A DNA stretch of 64,000 nt from Chinchilla lanigera (GCF_000276665.1 NW_004955484.1:3702741-3766740); one strand, 5' to 3'; positions 35,111 to 46,665 are shown, counted from the first letter of the stretch. Notes: a model not told the origin generated them from the sequence alone. A program made the numbers and translations.

Positions 35111-35600
35111 TACAGTGAATACCTAAAGTAAAAAATATTTACAATAAAAGACACATTGCCATTAATTCCCCTAAAAATGTCCCCTTTCTTCGAATATACT
35201 TATCCCGTGGTTCTTGTGATTTTCTGAAGCAGTTCTGGAAGTCCTCTTTAGTTTCTTTAGTTGTACTGTTGTGGCTCAATTGATGTCCTGAATCAATTCA
35301 AAACATTTGATTATCAGAGTCATTTTGACTTTGGAGAAGAGCCAGAAGTTGCCTGGTGCAAGATCTGGTGAGTAGGATGGGTGAGGACACACCATAATGT
35401 TTTTACAAGCTTGCTTTTCCATTGCGTGGCACATAACAGCAGAATTCACTGTACTTTTGATCACATGTCTTAAAGACACTCATGAAAGAGGACTTCCAGA
35501 ACTGCATCAGAGAGTGGGATGTGTTTGAAGCAAGCGGGAGTATTTTAAAGGGGGTTAATGGTAATATGTCTTTTACTACAATAATTTTTTAAAAATTTAA
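35111..35600 (-). mobile_element. Degenerate mariner transposon
   Basis: The minus frame 35479-35276 reads MVCPHPSYSPDLAPGNFWLF, the mariner transposase signature around the last catalytic Asp (SPDLAP). The ends are inverted: acaataaaagacacattgcc at 35141-35160 against the reverse complement of the right end near 35553-35580 (aatggtaatatgtcttttac). The copy is about 0.45 kb, with an internally deleted and inactive transposase. The family may be MARNA/MAR1-like, but I cannot fix it from memory. Confidence 0.8.
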
Positions 35601-35639
35601 ACATTTACTGTATATTTTGAACATGCCTTATATGATCTT

Positions 35640-35790
35640 GGGCAAAGTTTGGACCTCAGGTTTTTGATCTACAAAATAGGAGAATGATAGCACCATCTCT
35701 TTTTAAGAGGGTGGAATGAGTTAATATGTATGTGAGGTATTTCAGGACAGTATGTTGTACATAAATAATTGTTACTATTATCTCTTTTCA
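35640..35790 (-). repeat. MIR fragment
   Basis: Minus MIR: AGGTTTTTGATCTACAAAATAGGAGAATGATAGCACC ... GAATGAGTTAATATGTATG. Confidence 0.6.
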
Positions 35791-35999
35791 ATAAATAAAA
35801 AGATGGTTACAGATTGAGAAGTTTTTATTGATACCCAACTATAAAAGGGATAAAATCAGCACATGTATGCTCCTTCTACCTCCAACATATTGGAAGAAGT
35901 TTAAAACATTCTGTTCTGAAATCCCAGAGTGCAGAACTGTGCAGTTTCGGTTATATAGAGTGAGGGCTGCCTAGTCATTCTCACAGTTTGCCAACAATT

Positions 36000-37300
36000 T
36001 GCTTCATCTGATTGTTCTGGACAGCTGTACTTTATTGTATTGTTTTTGGACAAGGGCACACGATTGCTCATTCAGTGATTCCTTGCTCTGGAGAGTGCCT
36101 CTCTGTTATCTTTATTCTCAAAGGATGCTTTGGCTGGTTATGAAACTCTTGGATCACACTTTGTTTCAAAATGCTAAGTCATTGCTTTGTGGTCATCTGG
36201 TATTAAGTTACTGTGGAGAAATCTGATGTTAGTATGAAATCTATCTCTGATGGGTCTCTTTTTAGATGTCACAGAATTCTCTGGTTACCACTAAGTCCTG
36301 TAACTTCACTAAGCTATATCTCACTGTTGAATATTCTACATTATTTTGTTCTAGGATAAAGTATGGCCTTATTTTGAAAAACATTTTAAAAATATTTCAT
36401 TTGTACTTTGAATAGAACAATGAAAATCAAGTCATCTTGTGCCCATTTTTCTACCTCTTAACGAAGCTGACTAGTTCCCCTCCTGTGAGGTAACCAAGGT
36501 TACCGGTGTCTTGTCTACTTTTGTAGATACATTCAATAGACATAAATCACATGTGTCAGTTTTTTTTTTTATGCACAAGATAGCATGCCATGCATACTGT
36601 TCTGGATTTCATTCTTCTCACTGGGAGATCATTCAATATTAGTGCATATGGAGGTGCTTCATTTTTTTTTTTTTCTTTCTGGTATTGGTGATTGAACCCA
36701 GGACCTTCACACCGATCTACATCCCCAGCCCTTTTTATATTTTTTATTTCAAGACAGGGTCTCCAGAAGTTGCTCAGGCTGGAGTCAAACTTGTAATCTT
36801 CCTGCTTTATCCTCCCAGAGTGCTGAGACCACAGGTGTGCCCCTCCTTCCTCCTTTTTAAAAGCTGAATCTTACTCCATTGCATAATCCTGCTTTTATTT
36901 ACCCTATTGAAGGGTATTGGCTTCTAAACTTTTGCTCTTTTAATCAAGATATCTATCTATTCATTCATCTCAGCTAGTATGTCATATCTGTGTCTGTAGA
37001 ATAGATTCCTAGATGTGGGATTATGAGGTCAAAGGGTATGAACATTTAAAATCTTGATAGCTATTGCCACACGGCTTTCCAACATGTCCTGTCCAACACT
37101 ACAGGAGCTTGTCTGCTTCCACCTGTCCTCCTCAACATGGAACACCCCAATTTATGCTCTTGGCCTTCTGACAGTTTTGAAATGTATTTCTCGGTAATTT
37201 AATTTGGATTTCTTCTAATGCTAATAAAGTTTGACCACTTGTGTCTCATTCTTGAGTTCTTTTCAAGGGCAAGTTATATTATCTGTACTTTCTCCGAGGC
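36000..37300 (-). mobile_element. Ancient L1M 3' region
   Basis: Minus-orientation L1M: plus text includes TGGTATTAAGTTACTGTGGAGAAATCTGATG and GGATTATGAGGTCAAAGGGTATGAACATTTAAAATCTTGATAG. It is split by the B1-ID dimer at 36663-36852. Confidence 0.65.
36663..36852 (-). mobile_element. B1-ID dimeric SINE (B4-like)
   Basis: Reading minus: a 7SL-derived B1 part (CACAGGTGTGCC inverted, CTGAGACC..., AGACAGGGTCTCCAGAAGTTGCTCAGGCTGG on plus) joined to an ID part (GGTATTGGTGATTGAACCCAGGACC ... CATCCCCAGCCC on plus). The T run at 36662-36675 is its tail. It is old and diverged. Confidence 0.75.
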
Positions 37301-37488
37301 TGTAGAGAACCACCTGTCTGTGCTTTTGGTCTTTTTCATCGGCTAAGTCCTCTTGCAGCAGTGTCTGTTTGGCCTCCTCTGCCTCATCTGTCTCTTCTTA
37401 GAATCATTTCTTCTTTCTATTTCTCTGTTCAGAGATCTTAGCTGATTTTTCCCCCTTGTGCTTGAAGGAGACCCACTTATCCAGGGAT

Positions 37489-37490
<2 letters not shown>

Positions 37491-37527
<37 letters not shown>

Positions 37528-37564
37528 TGTGCGTGTGCATGTGTGTGTGCGTGTGTGTGTGTGT
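37491..37564. repeat. (TG)n microsatellite, imperfect
   Basis: TG run with interspersed CG dinucleotides (GTGCGCGTGTGCGTGTG), about 74 bases. Confidence 0.97.
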
Positions 37565-38070
37565 AGGGGACTGGACTCCTTTCAATCCTCCTTTCCCACA
37601 GTTCTGCAGTGTCACCTGGCTATGGTCAACCATTCTCACTGGTGCCCTCATGCCCAGCAGAAGATCTCAGGGACCCTCCTGAAGGGCTCTTCAGAGACTA
37701 CTGCATCCTGCCCTAGCCTGGTGACCGGTGAGTTTAGAGCCCCTCCTCTGCCTGATTCAGTTTTTCTAGAGTTTGGAGATGGGATTGATGGTTTGAGGAC
37801 TAGTCTTGGCTATTCTCTCATTTCCTTGAGTATAGAGTTTTGGTTGGCTTTGATGGAGAAGAATAAGAATTAAAAGCTCCATCACTAGTAGGAAGCCACT
37901 GGTTTCTACATATTGGCTGCATTATAATGCACAGGAGCAAAGAGAACATACAGTGAGCTGGAAATTCTCACACCATTAACGATAATGGCCCTACTTATTG
38001 ATATTGGCATTTATTTATTACTGATTTCACATATTCTGTGGTCTTTCCTGTTGGTTTCCTCTATTTTTCT

Positions 38071-38168
38071 AGCACACTTTCTTTTTTTTTTTTGGTATCG
38101 GGAGTCAAACTCAGGACCTTGCACTTGCCAGGTAGGTGCTTGTGCCTCTGAGCTATATCCCTGGCCAG
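38071..38168 (-). mobile_element. ID-type SINE next to the exon d donor
   Basis: Plus text: T run, GGTATCGGGAGTCAAACTCAGGACC ... GCCTCTGAGCTATATCCCTGGCC. Target duplication cctctatttttct at 38058-38070 and 38169-38181 (13 bp, perfect). It lies about 100 bp into the intron after HYDIN exon d. Confidence 0.9.
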
Positions 38169-38220
38169 CCTCTATTTTTCTGAAGGCAGGTGCTATACTA
38201 TTATTATCCTCGTCCTTTTC

Positions 38221-38253
38221 ACACACACACACACACACACATACACACACACA
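38221..38253. repeat. (CA)n microsatellite at exon d donor
   Basis: Near-pure CA on plus, hence TG in the HYDIN pre-mRNA; begins 18 bases after the exon d boundary at 38271. Confidence 0.97.
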
Positions 38254-38270
38254 GCCCACCCTCACATTAC

Positions 38271-38414
38271 CTCAGGCATCAAAGGCAGCAGGGATTTATC
38301 AGTCTCACATATAAAGAAGGGATCAGTTGTTGAGAGCAACATGTTCACAGGCAGGGAGGAAACATTCTTTATGACCAAGGGCTGGTAACCAGGTTCCAGC
38401 TTAGTGTTAGGTTT
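38271..38414 (-). CDS. HYDIN: HYDIN coding exon d
   Basis: 144 nt (48 codons), phase 0 in and out; acceptor cttttccacag before AAACCTAACA, donor ATGCCTGAG/gtaatg. The peptide begins KPNTKLEPGYQPLVIKNVSS, continues LPVNMLLSTTDPFF and ends ICETDKSLLPLMPE, another ASH-type segment close to human HYDIN. Much of the exon is closed in its coding frame by intron stops, so an ORF scan would miss it. The intron begins gtaatgtgagggtgggctg and then runs straight into a (TG)n microsatellite, so this donor sits in an unusual context (see findings). Confidence 0.95.
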
Positions 38415-40600
38415 CTGTGGAAAAGGACAAAGAAGAAACAAACCAAGCTATAGTTAACAAAGGTCTCATACCCATGGTGAACAACAAATTCAAAGCCACC
38501 TGCAAGCCCCCTTAAGTATCTATGTCCCCCGATAGAAGTTTATACACATCATGTGGAATGATGTGTGGTAGACTACTGAAAAGCAAGCCTACAGAACCTA
38601 GAAAAGACAGATCAGATTTTTAACTCTTGTTATCTAGTTTTAAAAAGCTTATAGAAGCCGTGCTTCTGGTTAGAACTATGACTACAGGAGTTTCCACAAT
38701 ACCATAGCACAGAGCCTAATAAATTAGCAAGATCTTGTGAAAAAAATCTAGGTATCGCTCTACGAGACAAATATTTGCCCTTAGGTAATGATTTTTCTAT
38801 GCTTAAAATACCCATATTGTCAGCCTGCTTATCTTGTTAGTATAGACAAGTGCTCATAACTATTTTCTGTAATTTTTCCTGATACCTGCAGGAGATTTAG
38901 AAGAAGCTTCTCACCCTGTTAGATAAATTATATTTAAATTTTCAACAGAGAAAGCCTCTGAAATGGATACTGAACTGGAAGTTTCTGGTCGGATTGGATT
39001 TTTCTCATTCTGATGTTTGGGCCCACATTCTTTCTTGTGTGCTCTGGAAAGGAGTTTAGTATCATTGGGGAAGTGACCAGAAGGCTTCATCTCTGGCCTC
39101 CAAAGATCACCTCCCTCCAGTCATTCCTGGGCTCTTCTAAAACTGCAGCCTGTTTTTGCCAGGCCTCTGTGTTTGGATTTGCCTCTTTTTCTTGCTCCAA
39201 TTTCAGTTGAATCCTCCTGGTTTCGTATGCTGACATGACTTTGTCTTTCAGTTTTTGTCCTGCATAATCTTCCTTCCATGTGGTTCCTGGGACCTTGGCC
39301 CCTGGGGAGCTTGGATGGCCATTGTCCCTTGGCTGTAGCCTCTGGCGCCTGCATTAGCTCCTTGTGTACTCCAAGGACATGTCAGGGTCTGGCACTAGCC
39401 ATTCAGTGCCAGTCTTCGATTCGTTCCCTCTAACATCGCAGACACCGAGTCCTGTTGCATCTGCAGGCTGCAAACCCCAGGTTAGGGAGGGATGAACCGC
39501 ACATTTAGGCCTACTAAGTAGCAGGCTGAATCGAGAACTGTCTACCCAGCGACCTTCCCTGAAGGCTGCTGTGTCATTGCAGATGGCTTTGAAGTGAAGA
39601 AGCCACACTTGGCTGGTTTTGGCAAGAGGCCATTCAGAGAGTGGTGATGAGAAGGAGTTGAAGCCCAGAGAAGCTGATCTATTTTAAAATGACCCCTTCT
39701 CTCTGGGTTGTTTGTCTCCCCAAATATCAGCAGACAGAATTTGCGGCTGGAACTTCATGAAGCAAACAGGCTGAAGGTTTCAATTGACCTTTTCAATCCC
39801 ACAGAGATGTACTTTCATCTCCACAGCTTATGAATGGTACAATCGTTATAAAGTAGATCACATCTGTGGAAACAGTTATAGAAAAACCCTTTGCATAGAA
39901 AGGTTTGTATCATTATATTCTAATGGACCAAAGAAGACATGCTGCCTTGAGCTGACAACAAGGAAGCAGAACAGAGAATTGAATGTCAGACAATTAAATC
40001 TGAATATCAAGACCTGACTGATCTGTTACATGTGCTGTGATGAAGTTGTATTTATTCACCATCCCTGGTACGCAGTAAACGTGGGCTGGAAATGAACAAT
40101 GAAAAATACAGTAGCAGGAAAGATTTCAAGTTTCTGATATGTAGGGAAAGGAGAGAAGGATATAAACAAACAGAAGGGAGTTGTGATTATATTCACTTTT
40201 TAATTCAACAAGTAGTTACTGCCACATTCAGAATATCTGCATATTTTAATCTGGCCATGAACTCAAACAATAGGCATTTAAGCAAAAATATGCTATGCCC
40301 CCAAAAAGCATGAGGATATAAAGAGAAGAAAAAGAGCACTATCCATATCTTTTTATGAGTGTTTGTGGGCTTAGAAAAATCTAATAAAACTAAGCTGCAT
40401 ATTTAACATATATTATAATGTCTTGCATGGAATAGCTACTCAATAAATATGCATTGAATTTTCTCTGAATAGCTGTGTTTAGGGAAAATACGATGTCACC
40501 TAACTCGGTGCACCTGTTGCCAATAAATATCTTTCCTGATTACTTAAAAAGAAAGAATTTAAAGCAGAGTGATGAAACTTAGTAACTGTGGTTAATGCTA

Positions 40601-40671
40601 TTTTTTTTTTCCGTTTGCAAGGCCTCATACACGCTAGGCAGTGCCCTACCACTGGGTCACAGCCCCAGCCC
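40601..40671 (-). mobile_element. Old ID-like SINE
   Basis: Plus: T run then CCGTTTGCAAGGCCTCATACACGCTAGGCAGTGCCC ... GGTCACAGCCCCAGCC. A diverged ID; no clear target duplication. Confidence 0.65.
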
Positions 40672-41284
40672 AACACAAACTCAGCATTTCCTTTTTACAC
40701 GTGTTATAGGTTTTGTTAGCTTCATGTTTAGCCTTGCTGTCACTGAAACTCTTGTTCTACTTCTTCAATGCCGACTTTCCCCCTAAGTCTGCTCTTTGCT
40801 GTGTCTTTTCTGCCCCATACATTGTAGATGTCTAGCATACTGAAGGTACTTCAACATGATTTACTGATTTTAATTAAACCTGTGTATCTCATCTCCTCTA
40901 CTGGACCGTAGTTCCTTTATTCATCTCCTCACAGAGCACCTTATGCAAGGTGCTCAGTAGATTTTTCTTTGTTTTGTTGAACGACATGTGATGGAATGCC
41001 CTACCAGAATAAATGGTCTTGAACATTCTCCTGTAAACCTCAAAGTAATGAAAGGAACTTCAGTTGATCTCCCCATGGCTGGGTAGGCTCTACCATACCT
41101 AGCACTTTTGTATGACAGCATAGATCACATGACTGGACAATGGCTTCCTTTATGCTTGGTCTTTCCAGTAGGCTGTGAACTTCATCAGGGCGATCCTATG
41201 CTCACTGCTGTAATGCCAGACCCCTGTGCATTGCCTGGGACACGAGAGGTGTGAATAAATATTCTGCTCAGCAGCCAGCTTGGC

Positions 41285-41640
41285 TGTCTTAATGAATAAA
41301 TCTGACCATGCTACTCCCTTCCCCTAAGTGTTCCAATGGTTACAAGAAGAAAATTCAAAGTCCTGAACATGTATTACAGGCATGCCACTCACGTCTGGCT
41401 CCTGCCCCTGTTCCAGAGAAATCTCCAGTGAGTCATGTACATTCTCTGCCAAGGCGGGCTTTTCTCAGGCTCACCAGGACCTTTCCCAATGCAGGCCCTT
41501 GGCATAAGCTTTTCCTTCTGCCTACAATACTTTCCCCCTCCTTTGTCACTAGACTAACTCCTACTTTTTACTTCAATCTAAATTTGAGTTACCTGTTCAA
41601 AGAAGCTGCCTATGACCACATGTATAGCTAAGGCTATGTC
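41285..41640 (-). mobile_element. L2 3' fragment
   Basis: Plus: GACCATGCTACTCCCTTCCCC ... GTGTTCCAATGGTTAC ... GGCCCTTGGCATAAGCTTTTCCTTCTGCCTACAATAC. This is the characteristic inverted L2 end. Confidence 0.75.
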
Positions 41641-42524
41641 TTCCAATCTATGCTTTCACACCAGTTCACAGTTTTTCAAAGCAGCATTTACACTGGGATT
41701 GAAACAATAAAATTTGAATTATTTATTACCGTCTATAACCTCTACCTGCCTCTTAGCTTTGATTATGTCTGGTTTATCAGACTTTGGGCACCAGCACAGC
41801 CCCTGAATCAGAACAGACGTTCCATACGTGTTGCTTTTGAATGGTAAACAATTCTTGAATGGAAGCCTGCTTAGGAGTAGGTCAGGTCACACATTGATAT
41901 CTCTCCCACCTCTTCACCATCCCAACCCCTGCTCTGGCAGCAGCCATTCCTATCTCCCCTTTGACCCCTGACCCTCTCATTTATTATTGCCTGGCCTTAA
42001 CAGTCATATGAAGTTCTGGACATCTTAAAGAATGTAAATCAGAAGTTCTTGTTATTTATTGTCTAGCAGTGCTCAGTGATCTACACAATTTAGTTTATAT
42101 CTCAGCTTTTGTGTATAATTAGAATGATAACAGAACCTATAGTGTGGGGTTTTTGTGAGCGAGAGTTGGAAAATGTATGTAATGGACATAGCTCAAACCT
42201 AGTGATACTAATCAATAAGTGGTATCTTTTCTTATTGATTATGAAAATCATTGGTAATTTTAACCCAACCCTAAACTATGATGTTTATTTTACCTAAAGC
42301 AAAATGGTTGACTAAAATATATTTTCAGTGCTCTATAATATTCCTTTTTTGGTTCTATATATCAGGACTGTTGGAAATAGAATTTCTATTTCAAAGAATT
42401 ATAGGTTTGGATTCAGGATTTTTAGTTGAATATGTACTGGCTGTTGACTTTTAAAAACTTTGGCTGAATAATGGTTGTAACAGGATTCCAATTAATTTAG
42501 TTTATAAAATTAAATGGTGAACAT

Positions 42525-42709
42525 AGCTGGGTACGGTGGAGCATGCCTGTAATCCCATCACTCTGGGAGACTGAGGCAGAGCATTGCAAATTCAAGCTCA
42601 GCCTGGACAACTTAGCAACTTAGCAAGAGCTTTTCTAAAAATAAAAAAGAAAAAAGGCTGGGAATGTCGCTCAGTGCAAAGACCCTGGTTTCAGTCCCCA
42701 GTAACACCC
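42525..42709 (+). mobile_element. B1-ID dimeric SINE (B4-like)
   Basis: B1 part GCTGGGTACGGTGGAGCATGCCTGTAATCCC ... CTGAGGCAGAGC, an A-rich joint, then ID part GGCTGGGAATGTCGCTCAGTGC ... GTTTCAGTCCCCAGTAAC. Old. It ends 92 bp from HYDIN exon c. Confidence 0.85.
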
Positions 42710-42801
42710 AAATTGCCAAACAACAAACAAACCAACCAAAACACCCTGCCTAGGTCGACCCTAATCAGGGCACTTAGGCTCCTCGGCACAGCCTCACTGA
42801 C

Positions 42802-42945
42802 CTTTTCCAGTCGGTATATGAGCTGTCTGGTGGAGAGCTGGATGAGAGGTGCTACGAACTCACAGAGGATGTTCACGGTCATCAGCAAGCTTTTCACCTT
42901 CTTTGTGCCAACCATAGCGTGACACACCAACCTTTCTTTGACTAC
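42802..42945 (-). CDS. HYDIN: HYDIN coding exon c
   Basis: 144 nt (48 codons), phase 0 in and out. Acceptor attgtgtgcag before GTAGTCAAAG; donor CTGGAAAAG/gtcagt, which lacks the usual purine at +3 but keeps GT and the G at +5. The peptide is VVKERLVCHAMVGTKK, then SLLMTVNILCEFVAPLIQL and STRQLIYRLEK. It follows without gap from GYSATPR of exon b, and CEFVAPLIQLST is a recognisable HYDIN string. An old B1-ID SINE ends about 92 bp beyond the donor side (42525-42709). Confidence 0.96.
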
Positions 42946-43415
42946 CTGCACACAATATGGAACAACAGTTTTGGAGTAACCATAACTCAGAAAATGACTG
43001 ACCAAGAGCAAACCAATTCCAGACTATCTGCTGAGACCGTGAAGGAAGACCGCATTTCCCTGAACAGTGTATTTCAGGGATTGTTCTCTGTCATACAGTT
43101 ATGGTCTGGTTCATTAAATATGGCTTTGATGAATTCTGGGTTTCCTTCTTATTGCCACTGAGGACATAACCAATTTACATTCATATCTTGCTATATATAC
43201 ATATATAATTACATAGCAGGAGCTAGGTTAGGGGCTGGGGTGTACAAAGCAATGATGAACGAGGTGGATAAAATTCTTCATGGGGCTTGTAGTTAAATGG
43301 CAATTACATAATTTCTTATCAAACTAGTTAAAAACTGTGGTTGGATTAATTTTGTCTTTCATACTTACATATTTAAAAATCATGCACTAGAAAATATTTT
43401 TTTTTGCATTCAAGG

Positions 43416-43455
<40 letters not shown>

Positions 43456-44779
43456 CTACCTTTCTACCTTTACAAGGTAGAAAGAATCAAAAGTGAATTT
43501 ATATCATGAATAGCTTGTACTGAGGAGGGCTCAGGTTTGGGATGTTAATGAATTCAGCTGTATAACACGATTTGGAAGCACATGCAGGGAAGCTTTTAGC
43601 AAAGCTTAAACTGAATTTAGTACCTCAGTAGCTTAGATTTAATGCTTTTTAAGGACATGTTCAATTCTTGATAACCACATCATACATGTGCTCCGCCTAC
43701 AGGTTGTGTTTTGTGATAAACAGCTATATTCTATTCATCTCTGCATCCTCAGTGTCCAGCACAGCGTTTATCACATGGTACATAGTCAAAAAAGTTGACT
43801 GATCCCCTGAGTAACAGAGAGAAGGAACATATTATAGACTCTACAATGACAGATAAGACTTTTTTTGGCACTGGGGATGTATTCTAACTGAAAATGCTTT
43901 GTGAAAAAAATAATATAAATGAAAGTGGACCCTGTGACCCTAAAAAAGTGAAGAAATGGACCAGCTTTCCCATCTTGTCTCTGGGATATATTTCTTATTG
44001 CTTCCTCTTTCATGAGGAGAAAATTCACTATAACTTCCAAACATGGTAATACAAGCAGAAGCTCAAGCAAGCATCATTTTTCATTCACAAAGTCTGCATT
44101 TGTGGGGTGGGAGAGACTTTTAAGTGACTTCAAAAATTTGTTTTTAGTTTTTTACTGTTTCCAAACTCCATGAGGGAAATGCAATAAATAGACACATGGT
44201 TTGGATCTAGTTAAATGTTTCAAGCAGAATACGCACTGATAATGTAAATAACAGAAGAAAATTAAAGTTTCTGAAGATGAACATGACTATTTCATTGACA
44301 CATACAAAGATGATGTTTTTAAATGTTATGCTATTGTAACCATTGGCAAGGGCATAAGTCAGGTATATGTTGCCATTTATGAATAGGTAAGGCAACTCTG
44401 AGTATCTATAAAATACCTTTTTGAATGAATATTAAATTAATACTGGTAAGTGTTAATAGGAATATTTGCTTTGACTACAAACTGGATGTTTCCTTCCTAA
44501 GACTTGCTGGCTGGTTACTGTTGACCCTAGGAGAGTGAGAACCTGCTTTAAACGATCCTTTAAGGTTGTGCTCATGGTAGCTATAGAAACAAACGAAACT
44601 GAGCAGAGCTGAACCTTGAAAGCAGCGGATGCTGCCATGGTAACTCAGTGCTGTCCAAAATCCTTGCGAAACCACATTCTTTCTCAGGTAAATGTCAAAG
44701 GACTCTCCTAAGAAATAGACACAGTATAGCAAAGATTTATTTAGGAGAAAAATAGCTTCTAAATGTGCTTTCCTCTTAC
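42946..44779 (-). other. HYDIN: HYDIN intron b/c
   Basis: 1834 bp, with an L2-like piece near 43210-43320, a (TA)n microsatellite (43418-43453) and an L2 3' fragment near 43720-43800. The remainder is AT-rich without recognised content. Confidence 0.8.
43418..43453. repeat. (TA)n microsatellite
   Basis: Pure TA run of about 18 units, flanked by CTTTCTACCTTTCTACC. Confidence 0.97.
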
Positions 44780-45050
44780 CCTGGGAGTTGCAGAATAGCC
44801 TTCCAGAATCACATCGATTGTCTGGCCTGGGCATAGCTCCATCCTGATGGGATGAATCTGAAACACTGGACTTGATGGATCTCTGGGCCCCTGGGAGCCC
44901 TGGGATTGGAAAGGACAAGCAGATCCCTTTTTAACCTGTCCCTTCTTGTTCGGCTTGTCCTGGGGATGGAAACCCTCATTCATCCAGAACAGCTGTTGGA
45001 TCCGACGTCCCATGTTGGTCAACCTGAAGCGGTAATAATAGGTATCCAGG
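44780..45050 (-). CDS. HYDIN: HYDIN coding exon b
   Basis: 271 nt; acceptor ttcttttccag before CCTGGATACC, donor ACTCCCAGG/gtaaga. The first base completes the Ser codon split from exon a; the remaining 270 nt give exactly 90 codons and a phase-0 exit. The peptide begins (S)LDTYYYRFRLTNMGRRIQQL, followed by FWMNEGFHPQ, then a basic and Ser/Gly/Pro-rich loop around GQVKKGSACPFQSQGSQG. It closes with the ASH-like strand VFQIHPIRMELCPGQTIDV and LEGYSATPR. The order and motifs match human HYDIN directly after the GAHF segment of exon a. The loop is the less conserved part; the flanks are strongly conserved. Confidence 0.96.
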
Positions 45051-45554
45051 CTGGAAAAGAAAAGGCAGGTATATTGAGAAAACTCAAGTTATGGATGTTA
45101 TATCCAGCTCCATACCCTTGGGATTTACTCTTAAGGAAATACTTAAAAAGAGTAACAGGATAAGATATTCTATTTTTTTTAATGTAGAAATTCTAAGATA
45201 TGAAGGTACACGGAACTATCACAGTGATGGAGTAGAGTAGCTCCTACTCAAGGGCCCGCAAACTTGGAGTCATGAACCTGGGTTTGGTCCCAGAGTTGCC
45301 AGCAGTAGGTGAGGAGGGTTTGGAAGGCAGCCCCTGCAAGGAGGGTAAGCACAGCCCAGGACACACAGACACGTTTCGAGTGGAAAGCACTCTGGTCAAT
45401 GAGAGATAGTTCTGAGCTGTTCTGAAAGGGAGGCAGACTATCAACTGGAGAAGAAGCATATTTGAAGTTGTGTTGAGCAAATTTCTATGGACTGAGTAAA
45501 ATGTCTCTGATAGGTTCAATTTGAAGGATGCGCTGAAAAGAAGCAACAGATATC

Positions 45555-45622
45555 TTTGTTTTGGTACCGGGAATTAAACTTAGGACCTTGTGCGCTGTGC
45601 CGCTGAGCTATATCCCCAGCCT
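45555..45622 (-). mobile_element. ID-type SINE, short
   Basis: Plus: TTTGTTTTGGTACCGGGAATTAAACTTAGGACC ... GCCGCTGAGCTATATCCCCAGCC, lacking part of the middle. Duplication gcaacagatatc at 45543-45554 and 45623-45634 (12 bp, perfect). Confidence 0.88.
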
Positions 45623-45736
45623 GCAACAGATATCCTTTAAGCTTTATCAGAGGCCGGGGACCTCTGGACTGAAGTGGGCTCGAACACCATCCAGACTGGG
45701 CATTTTTCTTGGATAATGTACTTCAAGACGTTGCTA

Positions 45737-45770
45737 TTTCATTCATTCATTCATTTATTCATTCATTCAT
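45737..45770. repeat. (ATTC)n microsatellite
   Basis: Tetranucleotide array with one TTTATTC interruption. Confidence 0.93.
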
Positions 45771-45908
45771 GATCTAATCTACAAAAATGTACTAAAGACC
45801 TCTTGACTGCCTGGTTTTTTGTGAATAAATTAAGGTTTCTAATATTTTAAAGGTGGGTCAGATGTGTTTTGTTTGGGCTCTAAAGAATTGATTTATAGCC
45901 TTAGTTTA

Positions 45909-46056
45909 TTTTTTTTTTTTTTTTTTTTTTTAAGGCAAAATGCACCTTAGGACTTATTTATTTTTATTTATTTATTTATTTATTTTTATTTTTTTTTTTT
46001 TTTTTTTTGGTACCAGGCATCAAACTCATGACCTCTGAGCTAAACTCCCAGCCCCT
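45909..46056 (-). mobile_element. T-rich block with shortened ID element
   Basis: T runs and TTTA arrays, then GGTACCAGGCATCAAACTCATGACC, a deletion of the central ID body, and CTCTGAGCTAAACTCCCAGCCCC (46009-46056). The tail has expanded into a TTTA-type simple repeat. Confidence 0.75.
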
Positions 46057-46440
46057 CATTTTAAAAATATTTTATTAGACTGAGATTTCATCGTATCTGC
46101 TCCTCCTTAGGAAATGACATAGCTACTAAATAAGTTGAAGCATCAAATAATCAGAAGAAATGTTTGTCAATTATCAGGTGAAACAATTTCTCTTTAAATA
46201 TGTGTCTATAGGACATGCTCAGTGGAGCAAATTTTCCTGCCAGTTTAACTTTATGGCTAATGGTAGGCTTTGAGGGACATAGTAAATAATATGTGCTGTT
46301 TTTTAAACTAGGTAGGGTGTTTTCTCCTTATTCACAGTGTATCTTTGAACCACAGAAACACAGCCATCATAGAAATAGAAGCTCTGAAGATCTAAAGACA
46401 TTGTTCCATGCCATGCAATAGGTGGGGGGTATATTTCTGT

Positions 46441-46665
46441 AGACCAGGGGTTGGTCAACATTTTCTGTAAAGGGCAGAATGATGATAATAATAACAACAA
46501 CAACAACAACAACAATAACAAAAATAGTAATAATAATATTTTAGGCTTTTTGGTCTCTTTCTTAACTCTCTGTTGTAGTGTGAAAACAACCAAGGACATG
46601 CTGGCTATGTGTCAATAAAACTTTATTTATGTAAGCAGACAGTGGGCTGCAGTTTTCCTATCCCT
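46441..46665 (+). mobile_element. hAT-type MER fossil
   Basis: Begins GACCAGGGGTTGGTCAACATTTTCTGTAAAGGGCAGAA, then after a simple repeat ATATTTTAGGCTTTTTGGTCTC ... GTGTCAATAAAACTTTATTTATGTAAGCAGACAGTGGGC. This is a well-known non-autonomous hAT (Charlie-type) pattern; the exact name is uncertain. The AAC/AAT array at 46481-46539 is nested in it. Confidence 0.6.

Larger units (their letters stand above)
32419..38270 (-). other. HYDIN: HYDIN intron d/e
   Basis: 5852 bp. It contains a MaLR LTR (32573-32985), a purine-rich simple repeat (33716-33848), an L1 3' end in minus orientation (33895-34640), a mariner fossil (35111-35600), a MIR (about 35640-35790), L1M sequence (36000-37300) split by a B1-ID dimer, a (TG)n tract (37491-37564), an ID element (38071-38168) and a (CA)n tract next to the donor of exon d. 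33000-33700 and 37570-38050 hold nothing I recognise. Confidence 0.85.
38415..42801 (-). other. HYDIN: HYDIN intron c/d
   Basis: 4387 bp. It holds an old ID-like element (40601-40671), L2 fragments (about 40790-40990 and 41285-41640) and a B1-ID dimer (42525-42709). 38415-40590 and 41650-42520 show only short chance ORFs and no repeat I can name. Confidence 0.8.

Noticed and set aside
37493..37873. 126-codon plus frame starting with Cys-Val repeats
   Set aside because: Translated (TG)n microsatellite plus adjacent unique intron; no domain.
42691..43011. HYDIN-containing frame extended on both sides (residues before VVKERL and after YRLEK)
   Set aside because: The extra residues lie outside AG and GT borders and do not match HYDIN; they are intron read-through.
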